From NCBI GenBank assembly GCA_921293015.1, contig OV121097.1, forward strand, positions 29,919,429 to 29,983,428: a DNA stretch of 64,000 nucleotides. Direction: 5' to 3'. Both the position numbers and the translations under genes were made by a program. Of the stretch, positions 1 to 12,410 are shown piece after piece (position 1 is the first letter of the stretch; each line of letters opens with the position of its first letter). This DNA is from Phorcus lineatus (lineage: Eukaryota; Mollusca; Gastropoda; Trochida; Trochidae). The notes below the pieces were generated by a model that saw only the letters and a list, made by a program, of their open reading frames with translations, was not told the origin of the DNA and did no database searches.

Positions 1-3000
1 AAATCTATAAGAATAGAATAAAAGGTAAATGAATCTCATATTTTTTCTTTAGATATGTTCAATTGTTACAGAATTGACATAGGATTTATTGCACAACTTG
101 AATAATATTTATATAATTGCACTTGCATCTATTACATTACAAGAATTCTGCACAGTATTGATCGTATTGTACTTCTACATATAACTAAAAAACTACAATC
201 GGATTGCTAATCAGAATGGGTTAGATTAGCTTAACACTGTCTTAGGTATATAGGTTTATGTTTTTTTAACTTCCCTCCCACTGACTATAGCCAGGTAAAT
301 AGAATAAAGAACCCGAATATTCTCTACTGATTTCTAAAGTAAATCTTATACAAAAAGTATGACGGCCTGCATCCCACTAGGGGCGCCAGACCGTAGTCAG
401 TAAAATATGTTTCTGACATTTTATCAGTCATGATAGTCCTATATGGATGTCATTTTTGCAAATGACCTTCAATCTGGCTGCAAATAGTTTCATTTGAGCA
501 GATATATATTTTAACATAAAGTGAAAAGGTAAGATAAAAAACTTGAGAAATTTTGAAACAGTACGTTATTCCATAGCATGTTCAGATCTCCATTCAAAAT
601 ATCATATCTCTGTTGTTTTACGTAAAATAAAGTCGCAAAAATCGTTCATCGCTTTCATGTCTTAATTAGTCAAAGGGAACACGCATCAACTTCACGGCGC
701 GCATCTCCTACCCACTTCTGCCTACTGGCCTTAATTGACATATACACTGATGAACTAGACATTTACGCAGTTGGGAAGCTTTGGTCAACCGCAGAACAAT
801 TCATCAGTTGATTTTACGTTTCAAGCCTGTACAGGGACGTTGATTAACTTTACACTTGGTTAGACCCCTTGCCTATTTAGTAACTCTGTTGTATCATGGC
901 GACAGAAGGGAAATCTAATTTTGCACAAAATCGATTTTTTTCCAGTCTGTTTCAAATGTAAACTTCCTGTGACAATTTTGCATCCTATGTTTGTCAAATA
1001 AAAGCTGGTATGTGCTTTATTGATACACATTCTGTGGTATTGCAGATTTATACAAAATAAGTTCCAACTGCTCGTTGCCATTGAAAATATAACAGGTACG
1101 TATGTTTCTAAACATTTTTGTAAGGATATGGAGATTGAAATATTATTTGAATTAATACCACTTTAACGAAATAAATATCACATTTTGAATGTTATTTCAC
1201 ATCATGTCGTTCTCTTTGCTGTTGTATGGAAATAAAATATAATAGAATCATTCATTGGTTTACTGATAAAAATAACCTCCTTAGGGGAATCCCAGTACGT
1301 GACTTCCCTTTCGAACAGTTCCAAAACATGTGCCTTCGACAAAGAGGTTATTAAAGAGGATCACACTTTGAGGCAATGAATAACTCAATAGGTATCAATA
1401 TGATTTCATAAAACAAGGCACACGTCGTTTTGAAACATTTCTTATCTACATTGAAATGTTAGGAAACACTATAATGTGAAAGACGTCATATTTGCCATTA
1501 GCATGCATGACAAAAATATTTTATTAAGAAAGATATTGAGAACAACATGATATAAGTCTCAGATATGCAGAAATAATTGAAGTACCATAACCGTTAAAGA
1601 GAACACAATTTCATAAACGAATAAACATAATCTTATATTCACATGATTTTACGTTTCTTTCTTTACAGTGATATACCTTGTTTTAAATGGGGCATCCACG
1701 CACTGACATATCCACAGTCTTACTTCCTTCTGTCGACATAAAAATTTAGCAGGATAACAATATCCATAAAAGCTGAGTGTTTTCATAACCTTTATCGATG
1801 CACTTCCTTTAGATAGATAGATGTTACTCCTTATAATATTGTATCATTATTTTGTATACAGTTAGCATTGTTTTATAAAGAAATCACTTGTTTATCAATA
1901 TCCTTTATTTCTTATATACTGTTTTTTTCAAAATAGACGTTACAATAATCAAACACATTTTCAGTAATTTCCATTTACAACAATTTGCAGATTCACACCA
2001 GTCCCTTGACAGCAGCATGCTAACGAGTTTTGACAAACGTTTATAATGTAAATAAAAATACTATAAAAACGGTCCTAAAATTTTCTTTCGTGAAATATTG
2101 ATTTTACTTTTAAAAAAATTTGTGTAGTATAGATTTTGAAAATTGATCTTTATACAAATTTGATTGCTACAAGATTGTTAAAACATTAAGCTTTTTCACA
2201 TTCATAACAAAACAAGTATCAAGTCTCTGTCATAATATATCTACTTATCGATCGATTTTGATTTTCTTGTTCCAAAAGCCTAAAAGGTCTTGTCCATGAC
2301 AGAACACGAAAAATCGGATACAGAACATAGGTTGTGAATGAATTTGACAGGTAGACGTTTTGGGAGTCACTTACCTGCTAAGGTGGATCAGTGGGAATAG
2401 CTAACTGACTAAAGAAACCGAGAATCTTGGCGCCTAAAAATAGTTCTCTGAGCGCTTACAATGTCTAGGAAATACGAGATGGATGATGCATCCAAGTAAA
2501 CAATAAACAGTGTCATTGATTCCCAAAATACAGTTCTGATTTAAGCTGGTATTAAGCTGACATAATGTAAAGAAAATGGCTTTGTGAAGAAATTATCGTT
2601 AATAGATGATAATTATAGATTCTACCTTTGGTATGTTCTTTCCTTTTATTAATGTCATGTATTTAAGGACACGTTATGTAAATACACTTATGAAATGAGT
2701 ATTATTGTACACTAGTAAGACACCTTTTATAGATATTTATAGTTTTACATAGACCTAATTCTAAAATAAATAAATACATCTTAAGACATCTTAAATACTG
2801 CAAATAAACTAGCGTTACTTAGCTTTTGGTACAGAGTAATTATTAATGTTAAGATTTTTCTTTCATCAGGTTCACATAATCTACATAACCAGAGTTTATA
2901 TTTACCCAGTTAACATTTTTATAGATTAGATGTCGATCGACAAATGCATTCTAATTATTTTTAGAAATATACATTAGGGTCAAGAAATTCTACTTTAACT

Positions 3001-4627
3001 GAAGCACTGCCTGTTTCGTACATCTTATCAAAATAAGCTTTCCCAACCCACTTCGAAGATGTACTCCAATTTAACACACTGAAGTTATAATCATTTTGCT
3101 TCAACCATTTCATGTAAGTGGTCAGAGGGTAACTCTTAGCACGTCAGTCATCTCATTAGCTAATAAGTTAACAAGACAGCTGAGAGACTCAATCGAACAG
3201 TGCAAGTGGTCATCTGCTGATTCTGAAATTCCCAGTAAATGAATGGAAAACATTCTCTTACTGAACATGGTCCATGGCTTCTTGCTTGCGGAACAAGTTC
3301 ATTGCGTGACATTTCAAAAATAGAATTTTAGAATGTTACGTTTTTTTAAAATATATAGCTTGAATAATATTTAGCATTTACAACATATAATCACAGAAAT
3401 TAATTAATTACCTGCGTGTTGTAGGTATGTATTTCATTTGGTGATATATTGTTTTCAGTATCACATCTTGATGCGTTTCTCAACAATGAACTGAACAAAC
3501 CAAATCATGTGGGAGACAACTTTCTGATTTAGGAGACTTGAGTTCCTCCATATTTGGCTCACTACGGCTGTGAGAATCAATTTCTTCCACTCTTTGGTAT
3601 TAAAATCACCAAGATCAATTCCTTCCAATTTCTCATTATAACACCTATTCAAGTACGGCCTAAATGTAATGGCTGATAATGTAATCGTCGGTAATCGACA
3701 AGTTTCCGTTTCAATTAGATTGAAACGTGAATTCAAGAAGAGAGGGCGCTGAATGAGTGGTGATTTTGAAATCCTTTTGAGGGTTTCATCCGAATATATC
3801 AATATAGCTACTAATTAAGTTATTCAACTTATCACTTTGTTTGTACTTCCACACAGTCCACTCACTGAATATGACACGTAATGTTATCACATTACAATTA
3901 ACATTACAATTTTGCATTTTATACGTAGAGTTTTGATTTATTTCCTATATTAATGACTTTTGATTCATATATATTAAAGTCGTCGACTACATTATAGATG
4001 ACACAGCCTCCTTCAGCTATCAATATCAAGTACAAGTACAATGATATCATTATTTAGATTTATTCAAAAAATAATACGTTTTGCTCTTTTCTCCTTCAGT
4101 TATAAACAAGATTCTACCTTAAAGTAAGAAAAGGCATAAGAAGTTTCTGGGGAAAATAACGTTGATACTTATGAAACTAGCATGATTACGATTACTTTTC
4201 AATTTTATTTATCTGTTTGACTTGAAATGCTCTTTCTTTAATTATGTCGATTCCTATATTTCTGAAACTTGATCAAGATTGACATTTATCTGACAATTCG
4301 GGAGATAATGTTATGTTCTTAAGATACATTGGTTTTCCTTCTTGCTCAAGGGATATTTGAATCAAACCAATTTACAAACTAAGTAAAACAGAGATGATTT
4401 CATAGAATATATGAAACAATTCAGTTCATGAAAACAGTTTCTTATTGCATGAAATATTTGTAATGAATCTCGCTTATCCTAAGGATAAGTGTGACTTAAC
4501 CAAGAGCTTTTGATCATCAGCTGAGAGAGCTAAAACGTAACTTATTATTCAAAAAAGGGAACTGACAACAAACTCGAAAGTTTTCTATCGATTTGATTGT
4601 AACTACGTTTTTGACGGCTTGCAATCT
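1..4627. other. A+T-rich noncoding stretch
   Basis: No exon with a convincing reading frame and splice sites was found. The longest frame is a 113-codon minus-strand ORF at 3461-3802, which has no recognisable motif and no paralogue in the window. The part at about 660-900 is less A+T-rich and contains homeodomain-like TTAATTGACA, so it could be regulatory, but there is no second copy in the window to test this. The remainder is poly-A/T-rich sequence with nothing I can support. Confidence 0.5.
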
Positions 4628-4851
4628 GTAAATATTCGGTACAACTTTAGAATTGGTTCGCCGGCCATTTTCATAATTACTATACATACATTTATATCTA
4701 TGCATTCTTCGATATAACATCTTCACTATTATTCTCCTGTGACGTGTAGGGCTAGGGTTTAGGGTTAGTGTTACTGTTAGGGTTAGGGCATTATGTTTAA
4801 GATATGTATTTTAAGTGGCGAACCAATTCTAAAGTTGCTCCAAATATTCAC
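4628..4851. mobile_element. MITE-like element with 35-bp inverted repeats around a TTAGGG-like tract
   Basis: The arms at 4628-4662 and 4817-4851 are inverted copies of each other. About 31 of 35 positions match, and the inner 19 bases (ACTTTAGAATTGGTTCGCC and its complement) match perfectly. The loop holds a degenerate telomere-like tract at about 4747-4788 with several GGGTTAGGG and GGGTTTAGGG steps. A short element with inverted termini and no coding capacity fits a non-autonomous DNA transposon. No target-site duplication could be identified with confidence, so the true ends may lie further out. Confidence 0.6.
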
Positions 4852-5249
4852 CTGTGTTTCAAAGGTTCCTTTTTAAAAAGGCAATCAGACAAAATGTCAG
4901 AGTTATATAAGAATCATAGATTTAGAATAGAATTCACAAACCATACATGTTTTGGTATGATTTTAATTCAAAAGTAAATCATTCAGAAGTAGTGGATAAT
5001 AAAAAAAAATGTATACTAATTTTTCAACAGGTAGCTATCAGTTATCAGTCGACAGAACATGAGATTCAAGCAAAATAAAAACAGTTTTTTCGACTACCCA
5101 AATTAGACTTGTACTGAAAATTCATTTGAAATATTTACTGAAAAAGAGTAAATTTATCTGTAAAATTTCCTTTTTATCAAAATTAAAATTAAATCACATA
5201 TAATCAAGTTAATGCAATCAGAGAAATGAGTCTGGAAAATGTAATTAAC
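4852..5249. other. Spacer, nothing recognised
   Basis: A+T-rich sequence just upstream of duplicated block E1a. It has only weak, gapped resemblance to the sequence upstream of E1b (about 9900-9990). No gene or element was seen. Confidence 0.5.
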
Positions 5250-5520
5250 AACTAAATAGGTTCAGGTTTTGCCTGACATAGCTGTAAGAAGGAGCTCTAG
5301 AGATTGACACGATGTAAATGACTTGCTTCTACCACGGATCAATAAGCAACAATATTGATTAAGTGTTATGGGAGCCTAATGGATTCTATTGCCTGATTAG
5401 CGATTTCAATCAATCACCTTGTCGGACAGGAAACCATGTCTGGTGATGATTTCAAACTCTATTGTGCTGAAAATAGGTGCTTTGATGCAAGTAATAATCT
5501 GTATGCTTCAGAAACTTTTG
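5250..5520. promoter_or_regulatory. Duplicated noncoding block E1, copy a (putative enhancer)
   Basis: This block recurs at 9991-10250 in the same orientation. The core at 5353-5510 matches 10084-10241 over 158 bases with no gap and only four substitutions, whereas the flank at 5250-5352 is clearly more diverged. The identical core runs through stop codons in two of the three forward frames and through a TGA before the remaining open stretch, so protein coding does not explain its extent. It contains homeodomain-type words (TAATGG, TGATTAGCG, CAATCAATCA) and an AGATTGACA half-site in the flank. This pattern is what a conserved developmental enhancer core would show. A very recent local gene conversion is the alternative. 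Confidence 0.6.
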
Positions 5521-5989
5521 AAGAAAACTTACTTGATTGAAAATGTATGTCACAGAAACTTTTTATTGATATGACTGAAAAACTATATTCAATGACTAAT
5601 AATTTCACATTGTTAGAACTATATAATGTTTTCAACCATGCATATATTTCTTGATCATTGATTAGTCTTAAGGTGAAAGAATGAGTAATAAGTTAGCAAT
5701 CAAATTTGTATTATTTAAACAATGTTAATTTCTCTTTCCAAGGGTTCATAACATTTGTTGTGTTTTCAATATTCACCAAATGTGTATCATATCGAATTTG
5801 GATTTAAAACAAATAAAAGTACTTTTTAACATGATTCCGAAAATTGTTGATAATACGTTACAGTCATGTGTGTCAAGACGTTGATAGCATAGCATAGTTG
5901 TATCAGTATATACAAAACTTGTCGAATAGTGATGTAGAATAAAACAAGCACTGCGTGACTAGGGGAATAATAATCAAATGTACACAAGA
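5521..5989. other. Spacer between E1a and E2a
   Basis: A+T-rich, with no coding signal. The short word GCATAGTTGTATCA at about 5894 is also present at about 11092, between E1b and E2b. This suggests the whole interval was once duplicated with the blocks and has since diverged. Confidence 0.45.
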
Positions 5990-6180
5990 ACTAAATGACC
6001 TGGTCTGCCAATCATACATGGAATAGTTCCACTTACAACGAGTTTGACATAAAGGACATGTACAGGCAATTATCTATAGATCGACAACATGCAAGCCCGA
6101 CTCGTGCAAGCTATGCTGTGAATGAAGGTTTAAGACAGATTGACAGGTTTTCGATATCTTGTTGTAAGTGTGGATCAATG
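5990..6180. promoter_or_regulatory. Duplicated noncoding block E2, copy a
   Basis: Matches 12198-12390 in the same orientation at roughly three-quarters identity by eye, with small gaps. Shared stretches include TTCCACTTACA, CTCGTGCAAG and a GATTGACAGG word followed by TCGATATCT. The site CTGCCAATCA at 6005-6014 is one base from the PBX-PREP/MEIS decamer that is intact in copy b. A 66-codon ORF starts at 5995, but its frame is broken in copy b, so I treat the block as noncoding and probably regulatory. Confidence 0.55.
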
Positions 6181-8439
6181 GGGAGATCAGGATAAGATAG
6201 CAATAACGTTGTAGATTGCAGCGCTTAGGCTATCAACATGATGATAAGATACATGGATGGTTTGGACAAGACAAAAGTTTTTAAAATAAATAAAGTGATC
6301 TCACGAGACGGAAATAGATTTTGCTTTTATTTGCTTATCAAAATATCTTTAATCTTGATTTTTTTACATAAACGACTATCATTACATTTGAAAGTGTTTC
6401 GTGATATTTAGGACTGTGTCCCGTTATAAGAATATGCGAAATTAAACCATGCTTAGTTTTACATTTCAAACACATTATCGTATAAAATACAGATTAACAT
6501 GATAAACAAATATTATAACACAACAGAATGTAGGCTTCAATTGATAAGACAAAATTTGAAAACAAAATATTTGTTATAGCATTGGAATTGTGAGTAGTGT
6601 TTTCGTATTTCAAGGTTGCTTATAACAGGATCAAAAGCGGATATAAGAAAAAAAAATCCAATAAAAATATTGTGGCAGAGTAGAAGGTAACATTCCAGAC
6701 AAGATAAATGCTAGCGATAAAACTTTCAACTTGTTAAAACATGTTTATTTTAGATGCCATTATATCTGTATTTGTGGGGTTTATTGATGCTATGGATATT
6801 CATAGCAATTTAAATGCACGAATACAAAGATTCGAACTGTGAGTTTAATAATGTGCTTCAACATCATTGAATTAAATGCTGATGAACACATACATTTTGT
6901 TCAATGCTTTCATTCATGTATAATGTTACTCAATGTACATTGGATGCGATTTCTATTGAAAAAACTATTGACGTGATGTGTGTTTAAAATCAGAAATAAT
7001 GAATATATATCTTCAATATAGTCAGCTTTGTGAAGACTGTTACATCATTAAGTGCAAGATGTTCAACACAAAAATTAAACATCGATTGTAATTTAGGATA
7101 TTTGCCATTTTTTCTGATATGCTTTTGAAAATGTGGCGAAGATATTGCTTTTGTATTGTCAATTCATAGAATGTTTGCATTAATTAGAAATAGTAGGGGA
7201 AAGGCTTTGGGAATAATGAGAAGGAACAATGAGAGGTAATGGTAAACATATAGATAAACTATTACTTTTGATAAAAGTTTTGATAAAAAAAACACGAATT
7301 TTCTGTTTTTAATTGACTCATTTGAAGAAAATTTAAAAAATAAAAGCATAGAAAAGATAAAATTAACTTAAAGGCAAGAATATCCTTCTTTGCCAACATT
7401 CGAGCTGATTTCCATCGCCATAGAGACACTTTCAATTTCCACTCGTACTGAATCAATTTCTGCCAGTTCTTTTACATCATTCACGTGCTTCAACACAAAG
7501 ATCATTAAAAAAATGGTGAGAATATGCAATATATACATTACAGCATCAAACAGGCGAAATCATAATAAAATGAAAATGTATTACTGTATGCATCCATTTA
7601 ATCATTACAGGAAGTGTTATCCTGCTTGCATGCTGGGATTCGTCACTTCGGAAAGGCCCTTTATTGGAGGATGGCATTATCCTACCGTAGGTTCTTTATT
7701 GCCTACCACTTTAACATGGACATTATGTATCGTGTCTTATATACATTTCTCACGCGATATAAATCACGACCTTGCCAAGAATCTTTATTCAGAATTTCTG
7801 GACGGTTTTAATGTAAACTTGTCATGTTATCATTCACAGAGAATTCAGAAATGACATTCTACCATTCCACCGTTATGATGACATTCACTATGTTAAATTC
7901 TTAGCAGCATGAAAGTAGAAATTTAAAACAAGTAGGATTATTACTTTATGATGGAATTTTGTGCCGCCATTATCGTTTTCTCATATGATATGATAGCATG
8001 TAAATTAAATTGCCTTTTTATTGCATCCTGCAAGCATTTGAAATCATCAGTTGTGTATTGAGTTGGGCCCAGGGCCTGCCAAATAAATACTTGATTTATT
8101 CTTTAGAAAAATACATTTTAATCATTTCAAATAAATTGTATTCTACCATGAAAGTGCTGGATACTCGATTGGCTGTTTTGTCCGACTCAGAGGGTATCAA
8201 TTTACGATTGAAGTTGCTCTGTTTACCTTAAATCAGTTTACAATGTATTAATACATACATTGACTTCCGACTATCCGACTGGTAACTTCAGAGTCGATAT
8301 TCGGCTTGCAAGTGGGATTAATCTCTTTCCAAAAGGAAATAATCGTATTTGTTTTCGTGTGTTTACACGGAGAGAGCAAATTGTTTTAATTTTATGTCCT
8401 ATTTTGTACAAAATAAGAAGTTGGAGTGAAAAATCATCG
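6181..8439. other. A+T-rich stretch with a weak repeat near 7610
   Basis: No gene found. A 154-codon plus-strand ORF at 7390-7854 lacks recognisable motifs and is compositionally like its surroundings. Around 7610-7740 the sequence has a gapped resemblance to 40068-40200, best at GCATGCTGGGA followed by TCRTCA. Either could be an old interspersed repeat. Otherwise nothing specific is seen. Confidence 0.4.
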
Positions 8440-8800
8440 TAAACTAAGCTTTCCGCTACTGGACATGCAGCAGCATTCCTTCGAATAGGGCAACAAAACA
8501 ATGACGTCATTTCACGAGCGCTTCTGACGTCATAAACCCTATTACGACGTCATAGTGTGGTTTACTGTTAGAGTCGTCCATTTGAGTCATGAGGGGGTGT
8601 CGCGGTCTTTGTTTGCTATCAAAACAAGAGAAAAGGCTTTTTAAACGATTCGATATTTACATTTGTACCGAATACAAGTACGAAACCATTTCGTCAACAC
8701 GCAACAGTTCAGTATTAAAATCGTCATGGTAGAATGGAGATTGATAGTGAGTAAATCTTAAATTGAAACCTCACGCTGCGCGTTACTCGCTATAAATCCA
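8440..8800 (+). mobile_element. Diverged member of the TGACGTCA foldback-element family
   Basis: Two perfect TGACGTCA palindromes (8502-8509 and 8525-8532) and one CGACGTCA (8545-8552) lie within 51 bases. They are followed at about 8760-8785 by a CG-rich stretch with ACGCTGCGCG and TTACTCGC. The order (CRE-like palindromes, about 100-200 bases, then a CTCG-rich stem region) resembles the elements at 25.5, 26.2 and 57.4 kb, although this copy is more diverged and its ends are uncertain. It could instead be an independent cAMP-response-type promoter cluster. Confidence 0.4.
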
Positions 8801-9990
8801 GTATAACATGTCTCTGATTTTCAAACACACTAGGTTTATCTCCTAAATAATTATTCAACAATTAACATGTCAATCACACTTGTCAGCTTATTCGGTATAT
8901 CTATGCTGCTATTCGTATTGGACAAAACAGTATTAGTCTCTCAAGAAGCATGGAAAATAATCAAAAGGTATAATAATTTCTATTTTGAAAACAAAATAGT
9001 CGATACAAATATATTCTTTCATCGATAGACTGGATTTTATATACTGTCTTTGTTGTACTGCTTGAACTATATAGTTACAATTTATACCACAGAATGAAAC
9101 TGAAACTGCACTAAATCTATAGTCATTTAATAACATTAGAGTTATAGATAAGGTACATATGCAATGAAATACTTCCCTCTTAAAAGATATTTGCAAAGGA
9201 AAAATATTTGAATTTGAACGTACATGTGTATTTATATAAACTTCTTTTAAGATAGGAAAAACAATGAAAGTTTGAGACACTAAATGTAGAGGTTTTTTTA
9301 TATATATTTTAAGTTTATATTTTGTTTATCTTATCCTTCCAAGCGTTTGAGTATCTGAAGTTCCATAATGTCCTTGTAATTAATCGTGATCAACATCCCT
9401 AGTTACTCACATTCCTAGTTACCGTCAGTGTGATTCAGACAGAATACCAGAGGTGTACCACATATTTACCTAATGAAAAGGATAATATAACCATTTTATA
9501 ATAAGTCCATTTTGCTTGTTTAGCAAAAGTTTCTTGAAACGTTTTAATTATTTTCAAAGGTTGTTAACTAAGTTTGTAAAAACTTGAAAATAGCTGACCT
9601 TTTTCATCAAGATGTAATACATATTAGTATCAGAAAAAAACATTATCAAATCATGTATTGTTGAGTATAAAATTCCCATAATGACCTAAAAAAATAAATG
9701 CCATCCATATCTAAAATAGGTATAAGAAGATCATATCTGCCAAAAGGCCTTATAAATAATGGGTAACTGAAAGGGATAAATTGCTCTGTTTCTGACCTTG
9801 ATTTAAATAGAGGTATCCTTCAGTCGCTGTCAAAGAAAATAACTAACTGAAATTGAACTTTAATTTAAATCATTTTATCGAAAATGTGAGATCTAACCTT
9901 TCATATATTCAATTTCTTTCAAACTAAAATCACATACAATATAGAAAATCTATTTTTTTAAATCAATCCCCTGGAACATCGATTAGTGGC
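8801..9990. other. Spacer, nothing recognised
   Basis: A+T-rich sequence between the CRE-bearing element and E1b. A 115-codon minus-strand ORF at 8933-9280 has no recognisable domain or splice context and is judged a chance frame. Confidence 0.45.
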
Positions 9991-10250
9991 TAAATAGGTA
10001 CAGGTCTTGTCTGTCAAATTGTAAGATCTGGAGATTGACAAGTTGTAAATGACTTGCTTCTACTACAGATCAATGGGCAGCTATATTGATTAAGTGCTAT
10101 GGTAGCCTAATGGATTCTATTGCCTGATTAGCGATTTCAATCAATCACCTTGTCGGACAGGAAACCATGTCTGGTGATGATTTCCAACTCTATTGTGCTG
10201 AAAATAGGTGCTTTGATGCAAGTAATAACCTGTATGCTTCAAATACTTTT
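9991..10250. promoter_or_regulatory. Duplicated noncoding block E1, copy b
   Basis: Second copy of E1 (see 5250-5520). Within the 158-base core at 10084-10241 only four bases differ from copy a and there are no indels. The upstream flank holds CTGTCAAATT at 10011 and GATTGACA at 10033, both TALE-homeodomain-like. In one frame the core can be read as an open stretch after a TGA, with one nonsynonymous and one synonymous change. But conservation continues upstream across that stop, so an exon does not explain the conserved interval. Confidence 0.6.
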
Positions 10251-12197
10251 AAAGAAATCAATTTGAAGATACACAACACCCAAACACGTGATTATTTTGC
10301 ATGATGAAAATATGCTTTACATATACAGACTTTTTTAATCAAACCAGACGCATAAACAACATTGACACATGTTCTTAATGATAAATCAGCTTAACGTCAA
10401 TACGTATTATCGTACATTCATTTAAATACAAATTAAATTACCATTACAAAAGGTCTTTGAAATTTCATTTGTATTCAAACAAGATTGGGACAATATTTCA
10501 TCGTTGCATTGAAGATGGGTTTTTTTAAAAATGTTGGCATCTGAATGAAATAAATATTGTGAAATACTAATGAGGTTATGTGTTTTATTGAAGTAATGTT
10601 TTCATTACCTCATGCCATGCAAGTATTTACCAAAATTATTCATATAACAAAAGTTTCTCCCATCGATAGATAATACCTACCTCAAACTGACACTCATTAT
10701 ATTGTTACATTTGTATTGGCTTCATATTAAATTGAAATCGTTGCCACATTTTAGTTGCATTAATGCTGAAATTTGGTGACTATTTTTTTAACCAAGGTTA
10801 GAGTTAAACAAGTCTGTTTTTTCATTTAAAACAATTGTATTCAACCTCAGATTGTTAAAGAGGCTTTCACTTAATTAAGTAAAAATAAATATTATCATAT
10901 CATTGTTTGTAATGTATATGATTATGGGCTGTGTTTATCATATATGCCAATCATAAAAAGAAACGTTAATGTTTATTTTAAGAATAAGCAGGAGAACCCA
11001 TATTTCTTTCTTGAAATAATGAAAATTTCGAAACCCTTTTTATTAGTGTTTAGTGTACAATGCTCTCTCATGAAAATCTGTGATTGTGTCTATGCATAGT
11101 TGTATCATATGCCTCTGTGGATGTATCTCTTGGTTAGATTGTACATATGGTTGGGATTGGTTTGAACAATTTAGATGGAATGCTTTTTTAAGACTCAATG
11201 AAATTATTAAAGGGCCGACATATTAGTCATGAAAATATAAACTAGTTTAATACGAATTTATTATAAACGACAATTGAGGATGATTTTAAATTATTAACGC
11301 AACAACAATGCAATTTGATTACAGTATTCTTTGTATAGAAGCGATTTCCTTACAGATATCGTTAACTAGCTGTCAAAGATAACCATTTTAGATTTAAAAA
11401 GTATGCTTAATAGATCATAAAAACGAAATATGTCGCCTACATAGAGGAAGAGGTTCGTAATATCTACCTTTTCACCAAGTATAACTAACCATGCAATTTA
11501 CATGTAAGAGTACTTCGCGTTTCACAAAATTGGGGTTACTGCATGAATTATTAGCAAGGCAAATTACATTGAATATTGCTCGATTATGACAATCTGTGTT
11601 CGGATAATATCAATAAGTATAATCGTCGGCAAAAAATTAAAAACCCTTCAGATATGAATTATTGAAAGACATACTTTACATCTAACTGTTAATCATCAAG
11701 AAAATTCGGACAACTTTGAAATCTATTCGAATGTTTAGAAAAAGTATGTTTTCAGGTCTTTGAATAATTCAGTTTCATTTTTACTTATTACTACTACTAT
11801 CACACCCATATAGCACTTGTGATGCATAGATATGAAATGATTTATTCATATCAAAGAAAGCCTCAAAGAAACATTAGAATGAATCATAATTAGTCCCTAA
11901 TGATGACTAAATTAGTATATAAAGTATATTTAAAAAGTATACAAGAATAGTGTACCTTATTATGTCATATTTGTGTAAATTTGTTTCAGTACGCTTACAT
12001 GAGAACTTTCTTTCTCGATAACAAAAGAACGCAAGGCAATTCTTTTCATGCCCCATCCCTTGTCAATTTTAACCATTTTATATACAATTCATTGTATACT
12101 ACATATATACAACTATATTACAACTTACTTACTGCAAGGTGCTGTACAGTTAGGACAGCCTTGCGTGGATGTCGGTTCGACAAACAAAAGTTCATGA
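10251..12197. other. Spacer between E1b and E2b
   Basis: About 1.95 kb, against 0.47 kb between the a copies, so one interval has gained or lost sequence since the duplication. The sequence is A+T-rich. No open frame with coding character and no clear transposon termini were seen that would explain the length difference. Confidence 0.45.
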
Positions 12198-12410
12198 GTA
12201 CTACATGACCCCGTCTGTCAATCACATGTAGAATTAGTTCCACTTACAGCGAGTTTAACACAAAAGACCGGTAGAGGTAATTGTCTATGCCTCGACAACA
12301 CGCATGCCAGTCTCGTGCAAGTCATGATGTCAATGGAATAGGAAGGCAGATTGACAGGTTGTCGATATCTACTTGTAAGCGTTGGTCTTTAAGGGCATGC
12401 TGACAAGCCG
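12198..12410. promoter_or_regulatory. Duplicated noncoding block E2, copy b, with a PBX-MEIS decamer
   Basis: Second copy of E2 (see 5990-6180). CTGTCAATCA at 12215-12224 is the exact complement of TGATTGACAG, the known PBX-PREP/MEIS composite site. A second word, GATTGACAGG, lies at 12349-12358. Two TALE sites about 130 bases apart, kept as a pair in both copies with one degraded in copy a, suggest regulatory function. The frame open in copy a is not kept here. Confidence 0.55.

Noticed and set aside
3461-3802. 113-codon minus-strand ORF
   Set aside because: No motif and no promoter, splice or homology evidence visible. Treated as chance.
4745-4790. True telomere or chromosome end
   Set aside because: Only a short degenerate TTAGGG tract inside an inverted-repeat element, with normal sequence on both sides.
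5400-5490. E1 core as a small duplicated exon (AG before CGATTTCAAT, GT after GATGCAA)
   Set aside because: Conservation continues equally well upstream through in-frame stops and downstream past the putative donor, and the donor is weak.
7390-7854. Longest plus-strand ORF (154 codons)
   Set aside because: No recognisable domain, ordinary A+T-rich composition, no paralogue or splice support. A frame of this length is plausible by chance in 64 kb.
8933-9280. 115-codon minus-strand ORF
   Set aside because: Rich in I, S, F and Y as expected from A+T-rich DNA. No family recognised.
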